This document shows positions 46,528 to 56,276 of a stretch of DNA of 64,000 nucleotides, piece by piece. The stretch spans positions 1 through 64,000 of the forward strand of contig JAGGAD010000014.1 of the NCBI GenBank assembly GCA_017889625.1. Reading direction: 5' to 3'. This stretch comes from Bacillota bacterium. GTDB taxonomy: Bacteria > Bacillota > Negativicutes > Sporomusales > CTSoil-080. Numbering within the stretch: position 1 is the stretch's first letter; every line of letters starts with the position of its first letter. The notes beneath the pieces are model-generated. The model did not search any database. It worked only from the letters and a program-made list of their open reading frames with translations, and was not told the origin of the DNA. Made by a program: the position numbers and the translations under genes.

Positions 46528-46725
46528 TTACTGTAAATTTTGGCCAGCATTTAAATGTCTGCTAATAGTTTGAAAGTTTTGCTGGTTTTTTTGCGCCATT
46601 TGTTGAAGCATTTGTTTAGCCTGACTGTCACTCAGTTCATTAGCAAAATGGTTAAGTGTTTTTACACAACTCTGTTCGGCAGTCAAAAAATCTTCTACTT
46701 GTAATAATTCTTTAGCAGATAGCAT
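46528..46725 (-). CDS. Small CotF-like spore coat partner protein
   Basis: This 65-residue helical protein reads MLSAKELLQVEDFLTAEQ at the start and ends in FQTISRHLNAGQ. It resembles the first half of Coat F-type ferritin-like domains and precedes the 104-residue CotF gene by 13 bases. Homologues commonly occur as such pairs in spore-forming Clostridia and Negativicutes. A ribosome-binding site GGGGGG(A)GAAATTA lies before the ATG. It is probably co-expressed with the CotF gene late in sporulation. Function is otherwise unknown. Confidence 0.85.
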   Translation of the reverse strand: MLSAKELLQVEDFLTAEQSCVKTLNHFANELSDSQAKQMLQQMAQKNQQNFQTISRHLNAGQNLQ

Positions 46726-46814
46726 TAATTTCTCCCCCCTTTCTTCTATTCGGTAATAGCATGTCCGCCCAACACTGGAATATGCACCGAAGTGTTATAT
46801 TAAGTAAGCAAGTC

Positions 46815-46823
46815 TGTTATAAT
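46815..46823 (+). promoter_or_regulatory. Extended -10 promoter candidate for tex
   Basis: TGTTATAAT contains a perfect TATAAT (46818-46823) with the TGn extension. A weak -35 (TTATAT, 46795-46800) lies 17 bases upstream. Transcription would begin about 30 bases before the GTG start. Confidence 0.5.
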
Positions 46824-46860
46824 AGGTCTAAAAGAAAAGTATCGAGAAGTTGGTGAGTTT

Positions 46861-48752
46861 GTGCTTATTACAGAAATACCCATAATTATTGCCCGCGAAC
46901 TTGGCGTTAAGCCTGGCCAAGTTATCGCAACCATTACCCTTTTGGATGATGGTAATACCGTCCCCTTCATTGCCCGTTACCGCAAAGAGGCAACCGGTGA
47001 GTTAGACGAGGAACAAATCCGTACTACCGAGGAACGATGTACTTATCTCCGTAATTTAGTTAAACGCCAAGAAGAGATTATTACTAGCATTAGTGAGCAG
47101 GATAAGCTAACACCAGAACTTGAAATTGCCATTAATGCTGCAGTTAAGTTACAAGAGCTAGAAGATTTGTATCTTCCTTACCGACCAAAAAAGCGAACCC
47201 GCGCTCAGATTGCCAGAGAAAAGGGTTTAGAGCCTCTGGCTGTAATTATGCTGGCCCAGACGATGTCGGCGGGGAATGTCACTGAAATTGCCGCCGAATA
47301 TATAAATCCAGAAAATGAAGTTTTGTCCGCAGAGCTGGCCCTAGCCGGAGCAATGGATATCATCGCTGAAACAGTTAGTGAACGGGCTGATCTCAGAGCA
47401 TTACTCCGTAAACTGTTTCTGATAGCGAAGGCCAAGATTTTTTAAATTATCGCGAATATCGCGAGCCGGTTAAGCGTATGCCTTCCCACCGCATCTTAGC
47501 TATAAATCGCGGTGAACGCAAAAATATGCTCAAGGTCGAACTGATGGTTGGGCACGAAAACATGATTGCTCTTATCTCCAAGCAGATTATCCAACACTCA
47601 TCTATTTTTGAGGATTATCTCTCCCAGGCTATTACTGACAGTTATAAACGGCTACTATTTCCAGCGCTCGATAGGGAAATCCGCAATCAATTAACCGAAA
47701 ATGCGGAAAGCCAAGCTATCCGGGTTTTCGGCCTGAATTTACGCCAGCTACTGTTGCAGCCGCCACTGTCCGGCCATACTATTATGGGGTTAGACCCTGG
47801 CTACCGAACAGGTTGCAAGTTGGCCATAATCAGCCCTACTGGGTTAGTACTGGAAACAGATGCCTTATATATTACTGCCAGCCAAAACCAACGTCAAACC
47901 GCTATGACAAAAGCTCTGGCGATGGTAGAAAAGCACGGTGTTACACTTATTTCCATTGGGAATGGCACAGCTTCTTATGAAACTGAGGAGTTTGCCGCCG
48001 AATTGATTTCTAATAGCAATCGCCAAATCAGCTATATTATTACTAATGAAGCTGGCGCATCGGTGTATTCCGCTTCCAAGCTGGCTAAACAGGAATTACC
48101 TGACCTTGATGTATCAATTCGCGGTGCGGTTTCTATTGCCCGCCGGGTGGGAGACCCATTAGCGGAGTTAGTCAAGATTGATCCAAAATCTATTGGGGTT
48201 GGCCAATACCAGCATGATGTCAACCAAAAGGACTTATCTAAGACTCTATCCAATATTGTGGAGTCCTGTGTGAATCACGTCGGAGTTGAACTTAATACAG
48301 CTTCATCCGAATTACTTACATATGTCGCCGGTATAAATAGTACAGTTGCTAAAAACATTATTAGTTACCGAGATACTTCCGGCCCCTTCACGGCACGCAA
48401 TCAATTACTCGACGTTCCCCGCCTTGGCAAGGCAACTTTTACCCAATGCGCCGGATTTCTCAGACTTCAACTTCACCACGCTATCCAAGCGGTTGACTCT
48501 AAGTCACTGGCCACTGACCTAGACGCTGGCGAGCCTACTGTCCGCGATATTTTGGCGGCACTCGCTAAACCTGGGCGCGACCCTCGTGAAGATTTGCCAC
48601 AGCCGTTGACTCGTAAAAATATTGTTAAACTATCCGATATTGTTCCCGGTACACTGGTTAAAGGTACTGTTCATAATGTAACCGATTTTGGCGTTTTTGA
48701 AGCACGAGGTCGGATTGCCCTTAGTTTAAAAAAAGCAAAAAAACACCAATAA
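46861..48752 (+). pseudogene. tex: Tex-family RNA-binding protein, disrupted by deletions and a frameshift
   Basis: Tex proteins (about 715-725 residues) bind RNA/DNA and have a C-terminal S1 domain. Here the first frame (46861-47445, GTG start) holds the N-terminal domain up to RALLRKLF and then runs into a stop. The rest continues in another frame from about 47418 (SDSEGQDFLNYREYREPVKR) to 48752 with intact GLDPGYRTGCKLA and IGNGTASYETE blocks. Two further losses are evident. After QCAGFLRL (about 48468) the HhH segment with NPLDNTAVHPESY is missing. In the S1 domain, VTDFGVFEA jumps to RGRIALSLKK (about 48704). About 90 residues are gone in total. The gene is probably non-functional. Confidence 0.85.
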
Positions 48753-48754
48753 TA

Positions 48755-48803
48755 TAAGCTAGAGGTGGCTGCTAACTGCATCTATTTCTAGCTTTTTAGC
48801 AAT
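48755..48803 (+). terminator. Possible terminator after tex
   Basis: AAGCTAGAGGTGG can pair with CTATTTCTAGCTT, allowing mismatches, followed by TTTAG. It directly follows the tex stop codon. Confidence 0.45.
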
Positions 48804-48834
48804 CTACTAATTGGATATTAATTGGGTCTAGTTG

Positions 48835-48843
48835 TGCTATAAT
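48835..48843 (+). promoter_or_regulatory. Extended -10 promoter candidate for the FtsA-like gene
   Basis: TGCTATAAT is a perfect extended -10 element, 72 bases before the ATG. No convincing -35 was found. Confidence 0.5.
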
Positions 48844-48914
48844 CGCTTACAAAAAGGAAATAGTCGTAATTTGGCGAAAATGATATGTATCATAACTATT
48901 GAGGGAGCATTTCA

Positions 48915-51059
48915 ATGGACAAGAACGTGCTATTCGCGTTGGATATCGGAACTCGTAGTGTTGTAGGTCTAATCGGTGAGAAAACCGCTAATGGAATAAA
49001 GGTCCTAGCAATGGATCGCCAGGAACACCATACCCGGGCTATGTTGGATGGACAAATCCATGACGTACCGGAAGTCGCACATGTTTTAGCTGCTATTACT
49101 TCGCACTTGGCGGATATTGCCGGCCCCTTAAAAAGGGTCTCAGTCGCAGCTGCAGGTCGGGCTCTCTGTACACTTAAAGCAGTAGCTGAAATTGAAACAA
49201 TTAATCGCGGTTCATTATCCCCTGATGACGAACGGGCCTTAGAGCTTGCCGCTATCCAAAACGCCCAACATCAACTAGCTACCGGAAAACAAGTAGCCGA
49301 CCCGGCTAGCTACTATTGTGTAGGCCACAATATTATTAGATTTACCCTTGATGGCACTCCTATTAAAAGCTTGATTGGTCAGCGCGGCAAAATCGCCGCC
49401 ATTGAAGTTATCGCCACATTTCTGCCCCGCCAAGTTATTGATTCCATGCAATCAGCAATAGAAGCGGTTGGCTTAGAAATGGCGACCCTAACCCTTGAAC
49501 CAATCGCCGCCATCAATGTCCTTATTCCTCCAACCATGAGACATCTTAATATAGCCTTAGTCGATGTCGGAGCCGGAACTTCCGACGTTGCCATTACTAA
49601 AGACGGCTCAGTTATCGGTTTTGGCATGGTCCCCTGTGCAGGCGATGAAATAACCGAGGCATTGTCCCAAGCCTATCTGCTTGATTTCAACGTGGCTGAA
49701 CTGATAAAACGACAACTTAACAGTAAATCAAAAAAAATACTAGTTCCAGATATTTTAGGACAAACCAACAAAATATCGGCCGCTGAAATAACTTCCCAAA
49801 TCAAATCGGCGGTCAACGAACTGGCTAAAGCGATTGCCTCACAAATTTTAACCTTAAACAACGCCGCACCGCAAGCTGTCCTCTTGGTCGGTGGTGGTTC
49901 CCTGACCCCAGACCTGCCAGAAGCAGTTGCCAACGCCTTAGGAATTGCTCCATCCAGAGTTGCGATTAGGCGTCCTGAGGTAGTTGACGGTCTAGAAGCA
50001 ATCCCCGATGAACTTTGCGCCCCGGATGGAGTTACACCACTAGGAATATTGAAACTGGCGAGCAGCCAAACGCTTAACTTTGTCAATGTTACTGTCAACA
50101 CTAGAAAAATACGTTTGTTCAATCTCGGCAAGTTAAGCGTAGCTGATGCCCTCTTGGCAGCAGGCATCGAAATTCGTAGTTTGCATGGCCGCCCAGGTCT
50201 AGGAATAACGATTACCGTAAATGATCAGAAACATTATCTACCTGGCACCCTTGGCCAAGCTGGGTATATTATGGTCAACAATGCCAAAGCCTCCTTCAAT
50301 GACTTACTAACTGAGCATGATGAGATAACTGTCCACAAGGGGGTGGACGGTCTTTCTCCCACCTGTATGATAAAAGATATTGTTTCCATTCCGCAAACGA
50401 TAACAGTTACTGTCAACGGCACCAGCCATAATATCGAACCGGTAATCGAGGTAAATGGTAAACCAGCCACTCCGGATTCAGTTTTAGCGGACCGTTCTGA
50501 AGCTGTTTGCTATCAATCAGCGACCTTAGCCGAAGTTCTAACGCACTGCGGGGTCTCTTTTTCCCCATTAGAGCATCATTATACTGTGAACGACGTAGAA
50601 CGAACTTATCGCCAGCTACCGGATTTTATTGTAAACGGTAAAGCAGCTTCCTTGGCTACAGTTATAGAGAAACATGATATAATAAACGTCAACTTGGCCC
50701 CACTGCCAACCTTAGCCGAACTATTAGGTATGAATGAAGAAAACACCGTAAATTGCACTGTTACGTTTAACGGTTCTGAGTGCAGTTTACCACTTCGCCG
50801 CCAGGCCATTACTATTGATGGTAAACCTGCCAAACTCAATGATACTGCCGCTCCCGGCAGCACCATTGACTGTTCTTACTATGAAATTAAGCCTATTGTC
50901 AGCGATGTGCTTCTTGCCGCAAAATTTGACCCTCACCAGCTAAGCATTACGGCTAAAATTGAACTACGGGTCAATAATGAGCCAGCAGAATATACTACTC
51001 CGGTAAAAAACGGCGACCAAGTTGAAATTACGGCTTGTGAACTATCGAAAACTATTTAA
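48915..51059 (+). CDS. FtsA/PilM-like actin-fold protein with a repeat-bearing C-terminal extension
   Basis: The N-terminal half (residues about 1-385) is an actin-fold ATPase of the FtsA/PilM type. Phosphate 1 is ALDIGTRSVVGLIG, phosphate 2 LVDVGAGTSDVAITKDG, the adenosine motif LLVGGGSLTPDLPEA. The C-terminal 325 residues lie outside the classical FtsA fold and contain five related segments. Each has the pattern V-N-G-x-x-A, then about 12 residues, then D/E-x-I-x-V, at about 451-473, 510-532, 570-592, 631-653 and 682-705. They resemble ThiS/MoaD-like beta-grasp units. No FtsZ gene is near. GGGAG lies 7 bases before the ATG. A cytoskeletal or envelope role is plausible but unproven. Confidence 0.85.
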   Translation: MDKNVLFALDIGTRSVVGLIGEKTANGIKVLAMDRQEHHTRAMLDGQIHDVPEVAHVLAAITSHLADIAGPLKRVSVAAAGRALCTLKAVAEIETINRGSLSPDDERALELAAIQNAQHQLATGKQVADPASYYCVGHNIIRFTLDGTPIKSLIGQRGKIAAIEVIATFLPRQVIDSMQSAIEAVGLEMATLTLEPIAAINVLIPPTMRHLNIALVDVGAGTSDVAITKDGSVIGFGMVPCAGDEITEALSQAYLLDFNVAELIKRQLNSKSKKILVPDILGQTNKISAAEITSQIKSAVNELAKAIASQILTLNNAAPQAVLLVGGGSLTPDLPEAVANALGIAPSRVAIRRPEVVDGLEAIPDELCAPDGVTPLGILKLASSQTLNFVNVTVNTRKIRLFNLGKLSVADALLAAGIEIRSLHGRPGLGITITVNDQKHYLPGTLGQAGYIMVNNAKASFNDLLTEHDEITVHKGVDGLSPTCMIKDIVSIPQTITVTVNGTSHNIEPVIEVNGKPATPDSVLADRSEAVCYQSATLAEVLTHCGVSFSPLEHHYTVNDVERTYRQLPDFIVNGKAASLATVIEKHDIINVNLAPLPTLAELLGMNEENTVNCTVTFNGSECSLPLRRQAITIDGKPAKLNDTAAPGSTIDCSYYEIKPIVSDVLLAAKFDPHQLSITAKIELRVNNEPAEYTTPVKNGDQVEITACELSKTI

Positions 51060-51096
51060 TCATTAATACCTTGTTTATATCCACAAATCCACAAGC

Positions 51097-51142
51097 AAAA
51101 AACTCCGGGATACTTTTTATAGTAAATCCCGGAGTTTTTTAT
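51097..51142. terminator. Bidirectional terminator
   Basis: AACTCCGGGA (51101-51110) pairs perfectly with TCCCGGAGTT (51127-51136), flanked by AAAA and TTTTTT. It separates the convergent FtsA-like and hydA genes and touches the hydA stop. Confidence 0.9.
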
Positions 51143-52878
51143 TAGCCTTTTAATTTACGCAGACTGCGGTTTTTATATTTAGTATGAAGCAGTTTATGAG
51201 AAACTTCGCCAAGTGGCTGGCCTAGGAAATCTTTATACAATTCAATAACCGCTGGACTTTCGTGAGATTTTCTTAACGGCAAAGCTTCATCAACTTGATA
51301 GAGAGCAGCTATTCGCTGACGACGTACAGCATTAGTCGTCCCATAAGGCTGACCACCGCCGCCGATACACCCGCCTGGACAAGCCATAATCTCGACAAAA
51401 GTATAGTCGGCTTGGCCGGTTTTGATAAGTTCCATAATTTTTCGGGCATTGCCAAGGCCATGAGCCACTGCCACTTTAACTTTACTACCCGCTAAGTCAA
51501 TTTCCGCTTCCTTAACACCATCCATCCCCCGGACTTGAGTAAACTCGACGTTAGTAAGCTCACTTCCGGTGACAACCTCGTAAACCGTTCTTAACGCCGC
51601 TTCCATTACCCCGCCGGTTGCTCCAAAGATTGCAGCCGCTCCGGTTGATATACCAAGAGGATCATCAAACTGCTCTTCAGTCAATACGGAAAATTCAACC
51701 CCAGCCTGTTTAAGAATACGTCCAAGTTCACGGGTTGTCAGTACCGCATCCACATCCCTAACCCCGCTGTCAGACATTTCCGGGCGTTGACTTTCGAATT
51801 TTTTCGCAGTACACGGCATAATCGAAACAACATAAATATCCGCCGGATCAAGACCCGCCTTTTTAGCATAATAGGTTTTGGCTAGTGCGCCAAACATCTG
51901 CTGCGGCGACTTAGCCGTCGACAAGTGCCCCAGTTGTTCCGGATAGTTATGCTCAATATATTTTACCCATCCCGGACTACACGAGGTAATCATCGGCAAT
52001 ACCCCCGCATTATTTAGCCGATGCAAAAGTTCATGACCTTCTTCCATGATTGTAACGTCAGCACCAAAATCGGTATCAAAAACACGGTCAAAGCCCAGCT
52101 TTCTTAGCGCAGCAACCAGTTTACCTGTAGCAATAGTTCCTGGAGCATAACCGAATTCCTCGGCAACTGATACCCTAACCGACGGTGCTACTTGAACTAC
52201 GACATGTTTATTCAGATCATCAAGTGCAGCCCATACTTTTGCAATATCATCCCGTTCATGAATTGCCCCTACTGGACAAACGCTTGCACATTGTCCGCAC
52301 AAAACACAAGCCACTTCTGAAAGATTTTTGCCAAACTCCGGTTCAACCGCCACATCGATACTACGATAATTGCTATACAATATTCCCGTCTCTTGTACGT
52401 GGTGACACACCTCCGCACATCGCCCACACTTTATACATTTATTGGGGTTGCGGACTAACGACGGAGTGGACATGTCAATTGGTAAACTAGGTGCCGCCAT
52501 CTCGCCTTTTATTTCACGAATGCCGTAATCAGCAGCCAGTTGACGCAATTCACAATTACCATTACGAACACAAGTAAGACACTCCTGGGGATGATTCGCA
52601 AAGATAAGTTCTAAAATAGTTTGTACTGTTTCTCTTATCTTCGGCGAGTTTGTCCTAACTTTCATCCCCTCAGTTACGGTGGTAGCACACGACGCTACTA
52701 AATTACGCTGGCCTTCCACTTCCACCACACACACCCTGCAGTTAGCCTTAACCCGTTGGTCGGGATGATGACACAGCGACGGTATTTTTATACCATACTG
52801 TTTAGCGGCTTCAAGGATTGACAACCCCGGCGAAACTTCAACAGCTTGACCGTTTAATTCAAATCGTACTAAATTCAT
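51142..52878 (-). CDS. hydA: NADH-linked [FeFe] hydrogenase, catalytic subunit
   Basis: This group A [FeFe] hydrogenase (578 residues) makes or consumes H2. N-terminal relay: a [2Fe-2S] domain (LCHHPDQRVKANCRVCVVEV), a His-Cys3 cluster (HPQECLTCVRNGNCEL) and two [4Fe-4S] clusters (CIKCGRCAEVC, CVLCGQCASVC). The H-cluster motifs are complete: TSCSPGWVKY, MPCTAKKFE, and MACPGGCIGGGGQP. A small-subunit-like tail follows (HKLLHTKYKNRS). Its start overlaps the hydB stop by one base. It should be cytoplasmic and take electrons through HydB and HydC, with NADH as partner. No maturase gene (hydE/F/G) is present in the window. Confidence 0.97.
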   Translation of the reverse strand: MNLVRFELNGQAVEVSPGLSILEAAKQYGIKIPSLCHHPDQRVKANCRVCVVEVEGQRNLVASCATTVTEGMKVRTNSPKIRETVQTILELIFANHPQECLTCVRNGNCELRQLAADYGIREIKGEMAAPSLPIDMSTPSLVRNPNKCIKCGRCAEVCHHVQETGILYSNYRSIDVAVEPEFGKNLSEVACVLCGQCASVCPVGAIHERDDIAKVWAALDDLNKHVVVQVAPSVRVSVAEEFGYAPGTIATGKLVAALRKLGFDRVFDTDFGADVTIMEEGHELLHRLNNAGVLPMITSCSPGWVKYIEHNYPEQLGHLSTAKSPQQMFGALAKTYYAKKAGLDPADIYVVSIMPCTAKKFESQRPEMSDSGVRDVDAVLTTRELGRILKQAGVEFSVLTEEQFDDPLGISTGAAAIFGATGGVMEAALRTVYEVVTGSELTNVEFTQVRGMDGVKEAEIDLAGSKVKVAVAHGLGNARKIMELIKTGQADYTFVEIMACPGGCIGGGGQPYGTTNAVRRQRIAALYQVDEALPLRKSHESPAVIELYKDFLGQPLGEVSHKLLHTKYKNRSLRKLKG

Positions 52879-54173
52879 TACGCGGTTATCTCCTCTCGTT
52901 TACAATGCTGATCATAAACCACACATGCCGCCTCATATTCCGAGCGGAAATAGTGCAGTGATGAAATCAAACTATTTCCCGCCGCCTGCCCCAGTCCGCA
53001 AAACGCAGCATTCTGCATGGCCCGAGTATATCGTTCTAAGTTTTCAACATCATCCATTGAAGCTTTACCCGCCAGCAAATTATGAATTATCCGCCCCGCC
53101 TGGCGCAGTCCCTCCCGGCACGGTGTACATTTACCACAGCTCTCATGTAAAAAGAATTCAACCCGATTATGTACATTCGCCAATATTGACCGTCTTTCGT
53201 CCATAACAAAAACAGCCCCCGACCCAATGGTAATGCCCCGTTCATTACAAGAATGATATTCTAAGGTACAATCAAGCTCCCACGGTGGAACCACTACGCC
53301 GGATGCTCCGCCGATATTTACCGCCTTAATACTTCGCCCATCCTTTATCCCACCGCCATATTCATCAATAATTTGCCGAAAGGTTATTCCAAAGGGTACT
53401 TCATACAGCCCCCGCTCAACTACATCTCCCGAAAGAGAAATTAGTTTTGTTCCCGGGCTGTCTGGCGTGCCAAGCGTACGATACCAGTCTCCGCCCCGGC
53501 TTATTATCATCGGAATATTGGCTAGCGTCTCAACATTATTTATAAGTGTCGGTTTACCCCACAACCCGCATTGGGTTGGATAAGGCGGTTTTACACGGGG
53601 ACGCCCCTTTTTTCCTTCCATCGATGATAGCAGCGCCGTTTCTTCACCGCAAAGGTAACTTCCCGCCCCTGAAAAAATCTCAACATCAAAAGAAAAGCCT
53701 TTACCCAGAATATTTTCCCCTAAAAGACCGGCTGCTCTAGCGGCGGCAATACTATGGCGCATGATATCTTGCTCTTCCGGATACTCGTGCCGGATATAAA
53801 TAAACCCTTTAGCTGCGCCTACAGCATAAGCCGCCAGCGACATCCCCTCCAAAAGCTGAAACGGGTTATGGGTCATAATAAACCGATCCTTAAACGTCCC
53901 TGGTTCTCCCTCGTCAGCGTTACAGATTATATACCGTTCTTGTTCAGTGTTGTTAAGTACCATCTGCATTTTCAATCCAGTGGAAAATGCAGCACCGCCA
54001 CGTCCCCGCAGACCTGCAGTAGTTAAGGTATCGATTACTTTAGTTGGGCATTCGTTCATCGCCTTACCTAGCGCCTCATAACCGCCAAAACTTTGGTAAT
54101 GCATCAGCGTGGGGAATTCTTGAAATAAACTCAAGCGAAAGATACTATCGTTTTTATTATGCAGTACAGTCAA
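52878..54173 (-). CDS. hydB: NuoF-like flavoprotein subunit of the [FeFe] hydrogenase
   Basis: This is the NADH- and FMN-binding diaphorase subunit. Motifs are LRGRGGAAFSTGLK, ICNADEGEPGTFKDR, SGAGSYLCGEETAL and the C-terminal [4Fe-4S] site SCGKCTPCREG. At 431 residues it resembles complex I NuoF. It lacks both the N-terminal thioredoxin-like domain and the C-terminal 2[4Fe-4S] ferredoxin domain common in HydB of bifurcating hydrogenases. The start is TTG with GGAGGT 8 bases upstream, and it overlaps hydC by 17 bases. The short form resembles the HydB of NADH-dependent hydrogenases in syntrophs, from memory. Confidence 0.95.
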   Translation of the reverse strand: MTVLHNKNDSIFRLSLFQEFPTLMHYQSFGGYEALGKAMNECPTKVIDTLTTAGLRGRGGAAFSTGLKMQMVLNNTEQERYIICNADEGEPGTFKDRFIMTHNPFQLLEGMSLAAYAVGAAKGFIYIRHEYPEEQDIMRHSIAAARAAGLLGENILGKGFSFDVEIFSGAGSYLCGEETALLSSMEGKKGRPRVKPPYPTQCGLWGKPTLINNVETLANIPMIISRGGDWYRTLGTPDSPGTKLISLSGDVVERGLYEVPFGITFRQIIDEYGGGIKDGRSIKAVNIGGASGVVVPPWELDCTLEYHSCNERGITIGSGAVFVMDERRSILANVHNRVEFFLHESCGKCTPCREGLRQAGRIIHNLLAGKASMDDVENLERYTRAMQNAAFCGLGQAAGNSLISSLHYFRSEYEAACVVYDQHCKREEITA

Positions 54174-54639
54174 CGGTATCTACCTCCTCACGATAAGTAC
54201 GCAGTATCGCAACCACTACTTCCGGAGTCAAATTTCCATATAGTTTATTATCAATTTTGATAGCTGGCGATACATAGCACGCCCCCAGACAGCTAACCCC
54301 TTCTAGCGTAAACTGACGGTCTCCAGTAGTTTCGCCCAGCTTAATACCCAGTTGTTCCTCCAGCACCGCTAATATTTCCGCTTTACCGGCGTTTTCACAT
54401 GGAGCATTAATACACACCCGTACAATATGCCGCCCACGTGGCTTTAAAGATATTGCACTATAAAATGACGCCGTCGAATATACCCGGCTGCGAGATACAT
54501 TTAATTTATAAGCTATTTCATTAACTGCATCTTCACTTACATAATTTTCTTGGCTGGAATCCTGCACCCGCAAAAGAATTTGCAGTAGAGCCTGCCCTTC
54601 TTCCATTACAGTTTCATTATTACATTGTTCATTGGTCAC
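54157..54639 (-). CDS. hydC: NuoE-like [2Fe-2S] subunit of the [FeFe] hydrogenase
   Basis: This thioredoxin-fold [2Fe-2S] protein (about 160 residues) has cluster cysteines in VCINAPCENAG and VSCLGACYVSPA. The helix region VNEIAYKLNVSRSRVYSTAS is typical of NuoE. It transfers electrons between HydB flavin and the HydA relay. I chose the GTG giving VTNEQCNN because GGGGGG lies 6 bases upstream. It is the first gene of the trimeric operon hydC-hydB-hydA; no hndB-type gene is present. A good sigma-A-like promoter is directly upstream. Confidence 0.94.
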   Translation of the reverse strand: MTNEQCNNETVMEEGQALLQILLRVQDSSQENYVSEDAVNEIAYKLNVSRSRVYSTASFYSAISLKPRGRHIVRVCINAPCENAGKAEILAVLEEQLGIKLGETTGDRQFTLEGVSCLGACYVSPAIKIDNKLYGNLTPEVVVAILRTYREEVDTVDCTA

Positions 54640-54668
54640 TAGAATCCCCCCTGCCATCTTTTGCTTTG

Positions 54669-54697
54669 ATTTTATTTTAATAAACATTAAATGTCAA
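54669..54697 (-). promoter_or_regulatory. Housekeeping promoter of the hydrogenase operon
   Basis: On the minus strand TTGACA (54692-54697) is followed after exactly 17 bases by TAAAAT (54669-54674). Transcription would start near 54662, giving a leader of about 23 bases before the hydC GTG. Confidence 0.7.
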
Positions 54698-54867
54698 TTT
54701 AGTTATTTTAATAACGTGAATTCTTTCACTTAAACATTTTTATTTGTTATTTTTGTAACTTATTTAATTCAATGGTCAACCTCTTTTTTGCTTTTCAAAA
54801 AAAGCCTGAAATTACTGAAATTTATGGCATTAGAGAATATTTTTACTAACCAACCACAAGTGCCATA

Positions 54868-54912
54868 TATAAAGAGAGTGCTAGGTATCCGCCCTAGCAC
54901 TCTCTTTATATT
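54868..54912 (-). terminator. Terminator of the heme operon
   Basis: AAAGAGAGTGCTAGG (54871-54885) pairs perfectly with CCTAGCACTCTCTTT (54893-54907) around a 7-base loop, then T-rich sequence on the minus strand. It lies about 40 bases after the hemL stop codon. Confidence 0.88.
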
Positions 54913-54950
54913 ATTTTTACTATATTTCAATCGGAAATTTCTATAAGCAC

Positions 54951-56261
54951 TCAGCTTTTTGTACAATTTTTCACTTTTTCAAAAGCAACTCTACTGGCCG
55001 CAATAGTTGCCGCAATATCCTCCTCCGAATGAGCAGCGGACATAAATGCTGCCTCGAATTGAGATGGCGCCAAATAGATGCCTTGTTCTAACATGGTATG
55101 GAAAAAGATATTAAATAACCCGGTATCTGATTGTTTAGCACTATCATAATCATAAACCCGCTTGTCGGAAAAAAACATTCCAAACATCGCACCTAGGTAG
55201 TGAACTTGTATCTTCAACTCAAATTCTTCCGCCGCTTGCTTGATACCAATACACAGCGCCGCAGTTTTAGCACTAATTTTCTTATATAAATCCGGAATTT
55301 CAGTTAACAGCTTGAGCGTAACAAGCCCAGCCGTCATTGCCAATGGATTGCCGCTAAGCGTCCCCGCCTGATAAACCGGTCCAGCCGGAGCAATCAGTTC
55401 CATAATGTCTCGCCGTCCACCATATGCTCCAACCGGTAACCCACCGCCGATTATCTTACCCAAACAGGTCAAGTCCGGCTGTATTTTATAAATTTGTTGT
55501 GCTCCGCCGTGGGCAACACGGAACCCAGACATAACCTCGTCAAAAATCAACAGCGCTCCATACTGACTAGTAATTTGACGCACTTTTTCTAAATATCCAG
55601 CCAACGGCAGCACCATACCCATATTCCCCGCCACCGGTTCAATGATTACTGCAGCTATATCCTCACCGTGCTGGCGGAAGGTTTCTGTTAAACTGTGCAC
55701 ATCGTTATAAGGTACCGTTAGTGTAGCCGCAGCAATACCTTCTGGGACCCCCGGACTATCCGGCACCCCGAAGGTAGCCGCTCCTGATCCTGCCTTTACC
55801 AGTAACCCATCATGATGACCATGATAACAACCGGCAAATTTTACTATTTTAGTACGTTTAGTGAAGGCCCGGGCTACACGCAGGACGCTCATGGTTGCCT
55901 CAGTACCGGAGTTAACCATCCGCACTAATTCCATGGAGGGAAAAACTGCTTTGATGCTTTTCGTCAGTTCTGTTTCCACTAAAGTCGGTGCACCATAGCT
56001 AGTACCAAGACTAAGCGCTCTCTGTAGTGCTTCTGTCACTGCCGGATGAGCATGACCTAATATCATTGGCCCCCACGAGCCTACATAATCAATATAACGG
56101 TTGCCATCAATATCTATTATCTGACTGCCAAGAGCACGAGCAATAAAGGGTGGTGTACCACCTACACTGCGAAATGATCGTACCGGGCTATTCACCCCAC
56201 CAGGAATATGTAATTTGGCTTCAGCAAATGCTACCGCTGATTTATCAAACTTATAACTCAT
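54951..56261 (-). CDS. hemL: Glutamate-1-semialdehyde 2,1-aminomutase
   Basis: This PLP-dependent mutase makes 5-aminolevulinate from glutamate-1-semialdehyde, the second step of the C5 heme route. Family blocks are [39 protein letters not shown], the cofactor Asp in [12 protein letters not shown], and the PLP lysine in [19 protein letters not shown]. It has 436 residues, the normal length. It is the last gene of the heme operon, 15 bases downstream of hemB, with a strong terminator behind it. GAGGAGGGATACC precedes the ATG. Confidence 0.98.
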   Translation of the reverse strand: MSYKFDKSAVAFAEAKLHIPGGVNSPVRSFRSVGGTPPFIARALGSQIIDIDGNRYIDYVGSWGPMILGHAHPAVTEALQRALSLGTSYGAPTLVETELTKSIKAVFPSMELVRMVNSGTEATMSVLRVARAFTKRTKIVKFAGCYHGHHDGLLVKAGSGAATFGVPDSPGVPEGIAAATLTVPYNDVHSLTETFRQHGEDIAAVIIEPVAGNMGMVLPLAGYLEKVRQITSQYGALLIFDEVMSGFRVAHGGAQQIYKIQPDLTCLGKIIGGGLPVGAYGGRRDIMELIAPAGPVYQAGTLSGNPLAMTAGLVTLKLLTEIPDLYKKISAKTAALCIGIKQAAEEFELKIQVHYLGAMFGMFFSDKRVYDYDSAKQSDTGLFNIFFHTMLEQGIYLAPSQFEAAFMSAAHSEEDIAATIAASRVAFEKVKNCTKS

Positions 56262-56276
56262 GGTATCCCTCCTCGC

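Noticed and set aside
50606-50866. Plus- and minus-strand open frames inside the FtsA-like gene
   Set aside because: They are antisense shadows of a well-supported coding region with no ribosome-binding sites.
54769-54966. A 65-codon minus-strand open frame after hemL
   Set aside because: It spans the perfect hemL terminator, overlaps the hemL end, lacks a good ribosome-binding site and has AT-driven composition. It is not a gene.
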